Below, piece by piece: positions 1-10,435 of a stretch of 64,000 nt of DNA. Source of the stretch: Acanthococcus lagerstroemiae (Eukaryota > Arthropoda > Insecta > Hemiptera > Eriococcidae). Position 1 is the first letter of the stretch. Every line of letters begins with the position of its first letter. The notes below the pieces were generated by a model. That model ran no database searches. It was not told the origin of the DNA and worked only from the letters and a program-made list of their open reading frames with translations. Where the stretch lies: contig CM063114.1 of NCBI GenBank assembly GCA_031841125.1, positions 32,137,574-32,201,573 of the forward strand. The letters are read 5' to 3'. Made by a program: the position numbers and the translations under genes.

Positions 1-722
1 TGTCACATTTGTAAGGTTTGGTATCCGAAATAAATCAGTCTGCATGAAACCTTCATTGGTAATCTTACCAGCGAATAATGTAGAGTGCGTACACCTACGA
101 GTATTTAGTAGATACTAGGTAGGTACGTAGCCTATTTTATTCGAGCTCGCTTGCGGCACGTGCATCACGTACCCGATACCCGGTATCCGGTGACCGGACT
201 GATGAGTACCTATGCGGTTAAGCTAAAACACATCGCACGTACTGCTTATTATTCACAGATTCCCTCGTAGTAATGAACTAGACATTGCAAATATGAAGTA
301 CGTATATTGTAGTGTAGTACCGATTCGGTACTAGAAAATGCGCCATGACGAGCAAAATAGAGAATTGGTCACGCGTAAAAAAGTATTACGAGAATACGTA
401 ATAAGCCTACAGCATTTCGAAAAATGTTCAAACAAAACGATGATCCAGGACGTAAAAGCACCTAACACTGGAATGGTAATCCACGATGCACGCAACCACT
501 CAATCAGTGGATTACTTTTACATAATTTACTAATTCAGTCGAAACCACTTCTGAAGCGCTTTGTAACGGGGGAGCCGGAAAAAACCCACCCCCGTCTGCT
601 GGAATGAGATCAGCACCACTAAAATAATTACAGTAATTACAGCTGTGGATTTAACTCACATAATAACATATATTTTCGTAACAGGGACTGGATTTATAAC
701 AATAAACAAAAAATGAAAACCG
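1..722. other. Intergenic, no gene recognised
   Basis: No domain or exon is recognisable. An 89-codon open frame runs from 338 to 607 on the + strand, but its product resembles nothing I know and has no splice or promoter context, so I do not call it a gene. Confidence 0.3.
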
Positions 723-878
723 ATGGAGTTTTCCCCTCTCGTCGAAAAACAAAACAAACTGCCCCCAGGCTACGTGATCTTCCACCCCACGGACAAATTG
801 GCAAAAAACATAAACAATTACAACAATCTCACCGACCTAACAAACAATAAAGATGAACATACATGTAAAAACTATTAA
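723..878 (+). other. Short unrecognised open frame
   Basis: An ATG at 723 opens 51 codons ending in TAA. The start reads MEFSPLVEKQNKLPPGYVIF. After the stop, the same frame stays open for roughly another 29 codons, to about 965. The composition looks protein-like rather than random, and the frame lies near a retrotransposon remnant, so it could be a decayed gag or leader piece. I cannot name it. It runs opposite to the gypsy-like remnant at 1918-3045. Confidence 0.15.
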
Positions 879-966
879 AAACAGATAAATTGTCAAGTAC
901 CTAGGGGTCCAATGGCAACGAAGAAGAGGCCTCTGATTCGGGCACTTTCAGGACCTGAAAATTAAA

Positions 967-1917
967 GACAAAAAAAATAAAAAAGAACGAAATATCCCCG
1001 TCCGATTATGGTCCCCTCCTCCTTAAATTTGGCCGCATAAAGCGATAATTAAGTAATTGCTGCGTACAAAAACGTAAATTTAAATAAAAATAAAACAGAA
1101 TGACGAAAAACAATAATTTGGTAGTTTGCTTGCGGTGTGGTTACGGCTGCGGACTCTGGTTTTTACTCCGTCAATATCGGGGCTGGACCATGGTTATCTT
1201 AGGCGTGTTGGACTCATCGCTCACCGCGGGCAATCCAGTATTGAGAGCGTGGTTCCCAAGGTACCGGCTAGGCTTGGCATGGGCGGCGGCCACTCTGGCG
1301 GCCCCCCTTAGCGGTGGATCTTTCAGCCACTCATCCTAGCCGTTCGCGTCACTTTCAAATGTGTATATAACAATCTCAAAGATTATGCACTTCAGCACCG
1401 ATAACTCTTATGTGCGGCGACTCTACGTTTTTGAACACATCAAAAATCGAACGGAACTTTTCGGAAAAACTTTTCGGCTGTACCGCTACTATCCACTCGT
1501 AATCCACAGCGGCCATTTAGCCGCGCTCTCAATCTACCTTCACCAAGCCAAGCAGAGACACACCTTCTCCCTCCAATAACCATGGCACGTCCAAACGACA
1601 CCGAATACCGATAATTTAAACCCGTTATTCAGCATTATTTCTAACTTATTCGGCGGTGCAACTCGGCCGGTACCCGCTTCCCCGCTCCCACGCTACATAA
1701 ATGCCCCCTGGGACCGCCGGGATGTTTTACCCAAGGTGCCAGCCAGTAGCGTGATAGCTAGCGGACACCGGAAGCCTCGACGGTATTCCTCCGGGACAGC
1801 AGCAGTAGCTGCCGGACATTAGCCACGAAAGGAACCGAACCCTCGACGACGGAAGACACCAAGTAGGCATTAGCTCCTGAAAGCGCCGGACCACTATAAA
1901 CTCCCCATCGTATCTCC
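967..1917. other. Region downstream of gypsy-like remnant, unassigned
   Basis: This stretch is GC-richer than its surroundings, especially 1120-1340 and 1640-1900. It could hold the decayed 3' end or LTR of the - strand gypsy-like remnant. I found no direct repeat that would define an LTR. The + strand frames at 1100-1339 and 1361-1579 are unrecognised. Confidence 0.2.
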
Positions 1918-2425
1918 TCATGAATTTCTTACAGAGCCCAGGCGAAGCCACTTAGCATTAACGCATTCATTGATCTTTGAGTCTCCCTCAAGCAGGTTCC
2001 CCTCATTGACGAGGTCCACAATATACTGTGAATCGGTATGGATGCACAACTTCTCTATGCCATGACCGACTCCAATCTGTACGGCTCGGAACACTGCGAA
2101 GATTTCACTCTGGTTGTTAGTCACCGCGGATTCAATAACTCGCGCCTCATTCAGGGCATGACCATCCGCGAACCACACTGAAAACCCAGACACGGCCGTA
2201 ATCCTGCCCATTCCGTAGACATGCCCCATCAACCCAAGCATGTACAAAGCCTTCGGTGTCATAGCTAAACTGCCCACGACTAGGCCTTATGGTCCTCACC
2301 TTAAAAGCGCGAAAATCAGGCTTAATTTTCAGACGCGCTAATTGTCTCTCTACCTTCACTAGTGGGTTGGGAATGTGCCGCGGAACTCCCATGTCCTCCA
2401 ACAGGTTCACTTCGGGTTTACCCAT
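1918..2425 (-). pseudogene. RNase H domain of gypsy-like remnant
   Basis: Two overlapping frames (2425-2147, then 2277-1918) together encode an RNase HI-type fold. The first catalytic Asp lies in WVDGACLRNG, the Glu in NNQSEIFAV, and the next Asp in IHTDSQYIVD; the last catalytic residue is lost in decayed sequence. A single-base frameshift near 2185-2215 separates the first motif from the rest. The domain follows the integrase in the same reading frame: only a TAG at 2431-2429 and one further codon separate it from the integrase ORF. In most Ty3/gypsy polyproteins RNase H precedes integrase, so this is either an extra or a relocated RNase H. Confidence 0.65.
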
Positions 2426-2428
2426 AAC

Positions 2429-3045
2429 CTAGTTAGGAGTGTAGCCATGGTCCTTCGGCGAACTATTAATGCTATGACTCACGCGGGCAATCTCCCTGCT
2501 CCACGAGGTGTGATCAACATGCCGTGAGTCATCATCATTTATCAGGAGTCTCATCTTTTCTGCGATGACTCGCATACAACGTTCACTTGGGTTGGCCGAT
2601 GGATTATAGGGGGCCACGAACCTGGTTCTTATGTCCCACTTTTTAGTAGTCGGTTCCCATAAACGACTCCGGAACTGCCTACCGTTGTCCGAAAGCAGGC
2701 AAACGATCTTCACTCCTAACAAGTGATACTCCTCAATTACCCTCTGTAACGCTCTGACAAAACTCTCTGTGACTAGTGATCGCAACGGTTCAAAAGAGAT
2801 GTATCCCGAAAATCTATCGACAGCCACAAACAGTGCCATAATCCCAGCCTTACGGGCCGGTAAACTCCCAAAGATGTCGACAGGTACCAGTTGCCCTGGA
2901 AAAATAGCCACCACTGGCTTAACCTCAGGCCGAATCTTTTTATTTGTTATCTTATTCAGCTTGCACGGCACACAGCTCTGGAGGACCACACGCACTCGCT
3001 CATCCAGCCCAACGTAATAAAAATAGCTACGATGTTACGTCAATT
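2429..3045 (-). pseudogene. Ty3/gypsy-type integrase, 5'-truncated
   Basis: The - strand product carries the end of the HHCC zinc-binding region (a His-containing start near 3045 and CVPC) and an rve catalytic core. The DDE residues are visible: Asp in VPVDIFGSL, Asp in LLSDNGRQFRS, and Glu in NPSERCMRV. It ends at HGYTPN followed by TAG, and the frame then continues into the RNase H domain. Upstream (above about 3045) a stop interrupts the frame, and no reverse transcriptase is seen, so the polyprotein is cut inside the zinc-binding region. The integrase core is intact for about 189 codons. It is almost certainly non-functional as an element. Confidence 0.8.
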
Positions 3046-3183
3046 CGATTAATACACATTAAGAAAACTAAGTGGAGAGGACTCGGAACATGTTCATATT
3101 TTGGGAAACAGAAAGGGGAAAAAAGAACGGAGAAAGTTAACGGGATGAAGAAATAAATTAAATTAATCAATTTAATGACCAGT

Positions 3184-3195
3184 ATTATAGAATTT
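3184..3195. repeat. Left target-site duplication of inverted RTE copy
   Basis: The 12-bp sequence attatagaattt occurs here and again at 6505-6516, just after the AAATAAATA tail. It brackets the RTE copy and supports a single insertion event for both the inverted and the forward part. Confidence 0.75.
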
Positions 3196-5022
3196 TTAGT
3201 GTTGAATTTTCTAATTTATCCGGCCCTGGTGCACAATTGGATTTTAAAGAAGTAATTGCTCCGTCGACATTCCTCCCCTGAATTTTTGGACTGACGACTG
3301 AGTCTCCGCAGTGACCAGCCTCACTTTCCTCCTCAACTCTGTTGTCATCATACAATTTTTTATAAAATTTTGTTGCCGTTCTAGCAATTGTATTTCTATC
3401 ATAAACTAGTTCGCCTCTCTCATTTTTAACCTTGGGAAGAAGCCATTTGCCTTTGGCTAGTGCTTTCCTAGTTTGTCTAGTTGACCAGGTCGATTCTATG
3501 ATTTCTTTGATTAAATCTTGGTCAAATTTTTGAATATCATTTCTGATTTCTTTTTTGATCAGTTTTTTAATTTCTATTAATTCAATCTGTTCATTTCTAG
3601 TCAGGTTAATTTTTTGTTTGATTGTTGATCTCTTGGCTATAAGATTTTTGGTTTTTGAGCTAAGTTTGTGTTTCGTTCTAATGTCACTTTTATTTATGCC
3701 AAATTCGTTCATTACATTTTCCAAAGACGAAATCAGCCAATCATAGTTTTCCTGAAAGTTATCTTTATTCAAATTATTCCAATCGACCTGGCCAATATAG
3801 TCTAATAGAACTTGTTCGGCATCGCCTTTGGAGGAAACCGGGATTATTTTATTGGAATAAGACTTACCCTTATTTCGGGGATTTTTTGAGAGCTCATTTT
3901 TTATTACAACAGTACATAGACCAGGTCTGTGATCCGAGGAGAAAGCAAATCTACGAATTATTTTGATATTGTTTATCATGCTTAGATTGCTGTTTAGCAA
4001 GTGGTCAATTTCGTTTGTTATTTTGTTATCAGGCGACTTCCAGGTCCACCTTCCTTGGGGTTTTTTATTATAAAAAGTATTTGCAATTTTAAGATCATTT
4101 TTATTCGAAAATTCGATTAGTGTAGACCCGTTTTTATTAGTCACACCAGCCGCCTCTGGACCCACTCCTAGGTTTAGACATGAATTTTTTCCCACTTTGG
4201 CATTAAAGTCTCCCATCACAATTTTGTAGTCTCCATTATCAATTCTTAAGCAATTTTCTAGTACCTCATAAAATTCATCTGTCTCTTCTCTCGGTGCTGC
4301 CAGAGTCGGGGCGTAGACTTGTATATCAACGATATATATTTTTATTATTGATTGTTTTTATTTTTAATATTGCTATCCTTTCGGATATCCCTTTTATTTC
4401 AGTAACTAAGTTGACCAAATGTTTATTAATATAAAAACCCACCCCCCTATAACCTTTAGTTGAGCCAAAATAGTAAAATAGATTTCCATTGTTTCTTTTG
4501 ATAAGATCGAGCTTCCCCTTGTCTTTTTGTTTCAGCTAGACCTACAATATCTATTTTACCTTGTGAGAGAGCATACTCAAGTTCCAAAAGCCTCTCCTCG
4601 TTCGCCAGACCTTGGCAGTTAAAATAACAGATGGATATTTTTTGAGAAAATTTTCCGAAATTTTCTTTCAACATTTTTGAAATTAATTTGGATTGACTTG
4701 ATCGAATTTTATGGGCTGACTGCCTCATGGCGCCCATCGACCAACTTGGGGCCATACAATATTTTTTAGATTTTGAATTACTGGGTGAGGAGCCCGAGAT
4801 ATGTGAACCTCCACTTACCTTGACACGTTAATAAGCTGATTGCCGGCCTGGATTTCCTTTGGGGCTGGCTAGATGGTTAATCTGTTCTGAGTTTTGGACA
4901 TTCAGCTTGGCTTGTTTTATCAGTCGACTGCCGCCTTGACTTGAGCTTTGACTGCCCCTTTGAGTCGCTAAAACATTCAAAAAAGCCCTCATTTTTCCGC
5001 TAACGTCAATATTTAACTGCAC
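3196..5022 (-). pseudogene. RTE endonuclease domain (inverted 5' part)
   Basis: Reading leftward from 5022, the frame gives a polar N-terminal region, an in-frame TAA near 4828, then an exonuclease-endonuclease-phosphatase fold: ICYFNCQGL, then IDIVGLAETKR. After a frameshifted stretch (4455-4220) come GDFNAKVG and FSSDHRPG, the catalytic motifs of apurinic-like endonucleases of non-LTR elements. The linker to the reverse transcriptase (SNCAPGPDK) ends the block. In an intact element this enzyme nicks the target DNA that primes reverse transcription. At least one stop and one frameshift make this copy inactive. Confidence 0.8.
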
Positions 5023-5050
5023 TCTCTCGCTGGGTTTTGCGCCAGAGTAA

Positions 5051-6391
5051 TGGCATCTCTCTGAAATTATACTCCTTCATAAAAAAGGTGACAGGTGGTC
5101 AGATATTAACAATTATCGGCCCATAAGCCTCTCGTCCAATATTTGCAAACTTTTTATGAAAATTCTCAAAAATAAAATTTATCAGATTCTAGATTCACAG
5201 CAACCGGCCGAGCAGGCTGGTTTTAGGAAAAATTGCAGCACCATTGACCATATTCATACACTAAGTCAAATTTTGGAAAAAGCTAGGGAATTCCAACTAA
5301 AAGTAGCAATTATGTTTGTGGATTTTAATAAAGCATTCGATTCGTTATTTCACGATAAAATTTGGCTAGCTCTGAATAACCAAGGGGTTCCTCATAATAT
5401 CATTCAAATCCTGAAAAAACTCTACTCCAAATCAGAAGCAATAATTGGGTTGGAAGGTAACACAGAAAAATTCAAAATCAGGAGGGGGGTTAAACAGGGC
5501 GATCCGCTATCACCCAATATATTTAATGCAGTGCTCGAAGAAGTCTTTAGAAAATTTGACTGGGAAGGGATGGGTATCAACATGGGGAAAATCCACTTCT
5601 TTGGAAAAATTAAATACTTGAACAATCTGCGCTTTGCTGATGACATAGTGCTAATTGGCAAAAATAACGAAGAACTAAAAGCTATGGCAACTGACCTAGC
5701 GAGAGAGAGCAAAAAGTGGGGTCTTTCAATAAACTTTGGTAAAACAAAAATCATGACAAATATCAACAATTTCGAGGAAATCAAAATTGAAAACAATATC
5801 ATTGAAATTACTGAAGAATACACATATTTAGGCCAGAATATGACACTTGAAAATCGCACTAAAAATGAAATTAAAGTGAGGAAAGCTAAGGCTTGGAGAG
5901 CCTTTTGGGCCCAAAAAGCCATTCTCAAAGGTAATCTGAAACTAAAATCTAAAATTAAAATTTTGGAAAGTACTATCTATCCGGTCCTAACTTACGGGGC
6001 GCAAACTTGGGCGTGCACAAAAAAGCAAATACAAAAAATAGGAATAACTCAACACGCAATGTTAAGGAATATTTTGGGTATTAAAATTCAAGACAAAATC
6101 AATATTTCAGATATTTTTACTAAAACAAATGCAAAAAGTGTAGTTAAAAAAATACAAAATTTAAAACTTAAATATGCAGGGCATGTGGCAAGGCAACCTG
6201 AGGACAGATGGAGTAAGATCTCCACGTTTTGGCATCCTAGAAGAGGCAAGCGCAAAGTGGGCAGACCTCCACTGAGATGGGCTGACGGAGTAGTCGCAGT
6301 GGCCGGGCCAAGCTGGCCTCAAAAAGCCAAAAACAGAAAACTTTGGATTGGCTTGATCGAAGCTCATACACAGAAATGTGTTACTGGGTGA
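5051..6391 (+). CDS. RTE reverse transcriptase, intact 3' portion
   Basis: The frame runs from WHLSEIILLHKKGD (in frame with the ATG at 5156) to TGA at 6389-6391. An in-frame TAA at 5048 replaces the Gln seen in the related copy at 17204. Visible reverse transcriptase motifs are NNYRPISLSS, AEQAGFRK, FVDFNKAFDS, GVKQGDPLSPNIFN and the catalytic LRFADDIVLIG; then YTYLGQ, YGAQTWA, LKYAGHVAR and a basic GKRKVGRPP region. This C-terminal pattern is that of insect RTE-clade endonuclease-reverse transcriptases. About 412 uninterrupted codons after the ATG suggest a fairly recent copy. The protein is truncated at its N-terminus by the inversion. Confidence 0.85.
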   Translation, partial: WHLSEIILLHKKGDRWSDINNYRPISLSSNICKLFMKILKNKIYQILDSQQPAEQAGFRKNCSTIDHIHTLSQILEKAREFQLKVAIMFVDFNKAFDSLFHDKIWLALNNQGVPHNIIQILKKLYSKSEAIIGLEGNTEKFKIRRGVKQGDPLSPNIFNAVLEEVFRKFDWEGMGINMGKIHFFGKIKYLNNLRFADDIVLIGKNNEELKAMATDLARESKKWGLSINFGKTKIMTNINNFEEIKIENNIIEITEEYTYLGQNMTLENRTKNEIKVRKAKAWRAFWAQKAILKGNLKLKSKIKILESTIYPVLTYGAQTWACTKKQIQKIGITQHAMLRNILGIKIQDKINISDIFTKTNAKSVVKKIQNLKLKYAGHVARQPEDRWSKISTFWHPRRGKRKVGRPPLRWADGVVAVAGPSWPQKAKNRKLWIGLIEAHTQKCVTG

Positions 6392-6514
6392 GGGACAAGT
6401 GGATCTCCACTTACCTAAATATTAAATGGTATGTTATAGTAAATAGTTGAGATTCGTTGTCCAACCGAGTACAAGAGCAATATAAATAAATAAATAAATA
6501 AAAAATTATAGAAT

Positions 6515-6614
6515 TTGGTTAAAAATAATCGACGGTTAACCGGCGGTTAAAATCCGAATCCTCGTTAGGATTCACATTTTAACCACCGGTTAACCGGCGA
6601 TTATTTTTAACCAA
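6515..6614. repeat. Near-perfect 100-bp hairpin
   Basis: The sequence folds on itself around a CGTT loop at 6563-6566. Arms of about 48 bp pair with no indels and few mismatches: GGTTAAAAATAATCG at the left matches CGATTATTTTTAACC at the right. This looks like a minimal palindromic MITE. It overlaps the last two bases of the right RTE target-site duplication, so the RTE inserted at the edge of the palindrome. Confidence 0.75.
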
Positions 6615-6619
6615 GTTTT

Positions 6620-7630
6620 CGAGTACTGGCCCTATAAGAGTATTAGTGAAATTGAACGTGATATATCCGTGTAAAAATTCACATTTAGCTTAAGATCCAG
6701 CAGCAAATATTTTTCAAGGGGTAGTAGAAACTAAACGGGCCTTTTGTACTTGGTTATTGATGCTGCGTATAGCGCAAAGGATCAACATTTTCAACGTTTC
6801 GGTAACCGAATTTTCAAATTCAGTTCGCCCGTGCCGCCAGAAGTTTTACCGGAACCTTCGTTGTAAATTGGATTTATAATGATTTATCAAAATATATTTC
6901 AACGAGTTGCCTGTGCTAGTCTCACCTGGTAATTGTGCAACTGTGACAACATGCCATAGAATGAATTTAGTACCTCTATCTTTTCGATACACTGTCATCA
7001 AAAATGCGTTAAACATAACCTATTTCTCACGGGGGATTTACGAAGGAAATTTGTTCTTGCTTTTAAGGGACACGAGGTGAGTAAGTTTAGAAAACGCTAC
7101 GCTATAGGAGCTCGGTTATTAAGTATATCTGCACACACGAAAGTCCTAGCCTCTGCTATTGCTGAGGTAGAAGGTAGAAAGTTTCGGGTCCCGACACAGA
7201 AGTTAGGAAGGCATTGACTGCAACTCGGCTAACCGATTAAAAACGCTAGCAAATGCACAGACAGAGACAAACAGACCCAAGTGAGGCGTACTGCGGCCAA
7301 AAAATAAAGTTCTCAGTTAAAAATGATTTAAAAAAAAAAATCGGGCTGAAATTTGAATAAGCCCATTCTCTCAAAGTATATGGTATAGAAATTCCCGAAC
7401 CAATAATTTCTTACATATTGTGAAAATAAGTAGTCATTAAATCACCATCATTCAAAAGAAAAGAATTAAAATGTAATATCCCCCCTCCCCCTCCGGAGAA
7501 ATATAATAGCGGACTCGACACATCAACTCACAATGACAATGCTATGTTTCATTTCGGTAATAGAAAGGATGTTCAGTCTCTCAAAATATACAGAAGAAAA
7601 AGATGAGAGAATATTCAAACGTGCGAGTAC
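6620..7630. other. Intergenic, nothing recognised
   Basis: No open frame of note, exon or repeat structure was recognised. Confidence 0.4.
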
Positions 7631-7775
7631 GCTGGTTTTTCACCTGTAAGTTTATCGATCACGTGATCATTTATTCAAATCAGGGTATATAATGCTCTGA
7701 TTCGAAGCATATATACGCTGGTTTTAATTCGTAATCACGTGATCGGGGGACTTATAGCTGAAAAACCAATGAATT
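7631..7775. repeat. Imperfect hairpin with two CACGTG palindromes
   Basis: TGGTTTTTCACCTGTAAGT near the left edge pairs imperfectly with ACTTATAGCTGAAAAACCA near the right edge. Each arm ends in the palindrome ATCACGTGAT. The loop contains a TATATAATGC/GCATATATA pair. This is probably a small MITE; no target duplication was resolved. Confidence 0.4.
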
Positions 7776-7999
7776 TCGCTGATTCATGTTTAAAAAGTAC
7801 GTCCACGAGTGGAAATAGGAGAGTGTCAAGCAGTCACCGTGCTTCATCCCGTCTTCGAGTGACTAAATAGCTAAGTGGCCATGACATCCCCGTCGATATC
7901 GAGTTTACGGAAGACATGTGCCGACTGAAAACTATTTTAAAAATTTGGAAACATAATAAATGTTGGCCATTTGTGTACCCTAATTCAGTACATTTCTCA

Positions 8000-9460
8000 T
8001 TTTGTTATTTATTTATTTTATTTAATAGTTTCCTCCCCCATCACAGCGGTTAGGCCAATTACGATGGGGGGGGGGAGTTACAAAAAAAAGCTTCAAAATA
8101 ATAATAATAATAAAAAATAAAAAAAAAACTCTTTGACCCCTTACTTCCCTACAACGTCACTCTCCCGGTCTGTCATCCCTACCACAGCCTCAGTTTATTT
8201 TCGAAACATCAGGAGGCATGAAGACCAACTGGGTACTCAGAAAGCATGAAGACCTAGTAGGGTTCGAAATTAATTGACTGAAGGACTCTCAGTGCCTGAG
8301 TTTGAAAATTTTTTCGCTTTAGGAAGAATATATCGATTTCCGGACTAGAGCGAAGTATTTCGTTGTACAGACGCATTGCTCTAATCAAAGTGGACTCCCT
8401 GTACCCATTTGTTCTCGCACTGGAAACATCGAAAAGATCTCTGGAGCGTCCCTGAAAAGAGGAGATACGGAAACGAATCTCGCTTAACATGACGTCAGTT
8501 ATTTTGCCATTGATGATATCATACAATAATAGCAAAGAAGAAAGCTGCCTTCGAACTTGTAGGCTATCGACTTCAAAGCCCTGTCGCAATTCTTGGTGTC
8601 TCAAATCCAAAGGGTAATAAGAAAACAGTCTGTAATACAGATACTTGAGAAATCGATTTTGTATTTTTTCAATTGCTTTATTTCCGATCTTTGTAACTGG
8701 ATTCCAAATTAGTGCAGCGAATTCAAGATTTGACCTTACAAGTGAAAAGTATAATATTTTTATTGTATCAGTATCAACGTAGTTTTGCCCATTTCTCATT
8801 ATAAAGCCTAACATTCTTTGCGATTTTGACACTACTTTCATAATATGATGTTTATAGAGTAATTTTGAATCTAGGACGACACCCAAGTCTCTTACAGTTG
8901 TGACGTCGCGCAAGTACTCCCCACCAATATTATAATTATAATCAATTTTAGTCTTTTTCCTAGTAAAAGAAATTTTTTCGCATTTCCTGACGTTAAAAGG
9001 TAACCGGGTTTCCTGACTTCACACAACCAATGAACTGAGATCGTCTTGTATGGATTCACAGTCTTGGCTTGATACGACTTGTTTAAATATTTTTATATCG
9101 TCTGCATAAAGCAATATTTTGGTATGTCTCAGTTGCGCCACAATGGGATTGATAAATATCAGAAACAAAAAAGGACCTAGGATAGATCCTTGTGGTACCC
9201 CGGACACACAAATAAACTCCCTAGACATTGATCCCTTGTATGATACAAACTGCTTTCTGTTACAAAGGTATGATACAAAAAACTGCACCAGATTTGAAGA
9301 AAAGCCAAACTCTTCCATCCTGGCAATCAAAATCGAGTGGTCAACTTTATCAAACGCTTTGCTGAAGTCGGTGTAAATAACATCAACTTGCTTATTTTCA
9401 TCAAAAGATTTCAGGATGAATTGTGTAAGATGTATAAGGTTTGTTTGAACTGATACATAT
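8000..9460 (-). mobile_element. 5'-truncated Jockey/CR1-like non-LTR retrotransposon
   Basis: The - strand encodes the last two thirds of a reverse transcriptase (9460-8254). A 3' UTR follows, ending in an AAATAAATA-type tail near 8000. The end of the 3' UTR (about 8025-8070) resembles that of the copy at 14045-14612: TAATTGGCC, then CTGTGA, then a purine-rich run and ATAAA. The 5' break lies at about 9455-9465, where the frame stops resembling the family and a KRBA2-like integrase remnant begins on the other strand. No convincing target-site duplication was found. Confidence 0.75.
8254..9460 (-). pseudogene. Jockey-like reverse transcriptase, partial
   Basis: Reading leftward: VQTNLIHLTQF, then VIYTDFSKAFDKVDH (palm Asp), SGVPQGSILGPFLFLIF, and the catalytic LLYADDIKIF. 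A stop/frameshift near 9018 follows, then LPFNVRKC, VRDLGVVLDSKL, SQRMLGFIMRN, YFSLVRSNLEFAALIWNP and the family tail ending at 8254. Motifs and spacing fit Jockey/CR1-type elements. The N-terminal third and any endonuclease are absent. The C-terminal frame is open for about 219 codons. Confidence 0.8.
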
Positions 9461-9468
9461 GTTAGGAG

Positions 9469-9933
9469 CAGAACGCGAAAACGGCCACTGAGCAAAAAAA
9501 TTACCACAACGCGTTGAGCCAACTGATGTACGACAAATCACGTTCTGGTCAATTCGAAGCAACCAAAACGTGTCGTGGAAGTCATTAAACCTCAAGTACG
9601 CGCAAATTGCGATGTGGTATAAAAGAAGAGCATATAGAAACTAACCTCAACGCGTTGGTGCACGGAAAGCCTAGACACTCACAGAGCCAGGATTCGGTGG
9701 AACGTTCTAACCGGGATATTCGTGACATGCTTGTCGCATGGATGAGTGACAATCAACAGTCAACATGGTCAGAATGTCCTCGATTCATCCAGAGTAAGAA
9801 ATATTGTGCCCTACATGTGGGTATAACGACTAGTCCATACGAAGCTATGTTCGGAAGTGCACAGAGGATAGGACTGGCAGACTCGGCATTGACTGAAGAT
9901 ATGTACATAATATCTACCGCTCGTCCAAAATAA
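9469..9933 (+). pseudogene. KRBA2-like integrase remnant
   Basis: In one frame from 9469, interrupted by a TAA before 9607, the product resembles the integrase domain of KRAB-A domain-containing 2-like proteins, which are common in insect genomes. Visible pieces are ALSQLMYDKSRSG, then HGKPRHSQSQDSVERSN with the catalytic Glu of the DDE set, DMLVAWMSD, and TSPYEAMFG. The first two catalytic Asp residues are absent, so only fragments of the domain remain. It abuts the broken 5' end of the Jockey-like element. I cannot tell whether it is a decayed host-gene copy or a mobile-element piece. Confidence 0.6.
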
Positions 9934-9944
9934 AATCAGAGAAT

Positions 9945-10435
9945 TTGGGTGGAAGAGACTGCGAAAGAGGATGCGAACAAGTCCTTACATGTGGGGCGAG
10001 CTTACTCGTACGTACACTATTAACAAACTTATTCCCGTACCGAGTCCAGCTATTTTTATTCGTTCAGCCCCCACTGACAAAAATCGAGGATAAATCTAGA
10101 ATATTTTCAAAAACGTCCGACATTTATCTATACAGCCGAATCATGGACAAATCATGGACAGTGTCCGTTCTTTATCCCATATGGCTAGATACCGCTGTAT
10201 AGCCGTGTCTATTATTTTGTCCTGGATAGACAGATGCGAATCCGATACAGAAACAATTCAGGACAAATGTGAGGTCAATGAAAGCCCAATGTAGTACATG
10301 TTATAAAATACATATGAACCGGTAAAGCCATTCAGTTAAAAATGCGAAGGGTCATTACGGTTGCATTTCTGACAAAACACATCGAAATTCCCGTTAATGT
10401 TCTTAGATTTAAAAACGTATTCGACATAGGTAGGT
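9945..10435. other. Intergenic, nothing firm
   Basis: A short inverted pair, CTATACAGCC near 10130 and GCTGTATAG near 10193, suggests a small decayed palindromic element. No gene is seen. Confidence 0.3.

Larger units (their letters stand above)
3196..6504 (+). mobile_element. RTE-type non-LTR retrotransposon with inverted 5' part
   Basis: The 3' part (about 5020-6391 plus a UTR and an (AAAT)n tail) lies on the + strand. The 5' part, encoding the endonuclease, lies on the - strand at about 5022-3196. The left edge of the inverted block ends at residues STLKI, close to where the forward block resumes (CTLSLGFAPE). Comparison with the copy at 17204 suggests only about 15 residues are missing at the switch. 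The most 5' copied sequence abuts the forward block. This is the geometry left by twin priming during target-primed reverse transcription. A 12-bp target-site duplication flanks the whole. Confidence 0.85.

Noticed and set aside
1100..1339. Two overlapping + strand frames in a GC-rich patch
   Set aside because: No domain or splice context; probably antisense to decayed retroelement sequence.
5422..5928. 168-codon frame on the - strand
   Set aside because: It is the antisense shadow of the RTE reverse transcriptase at 5051-6391.
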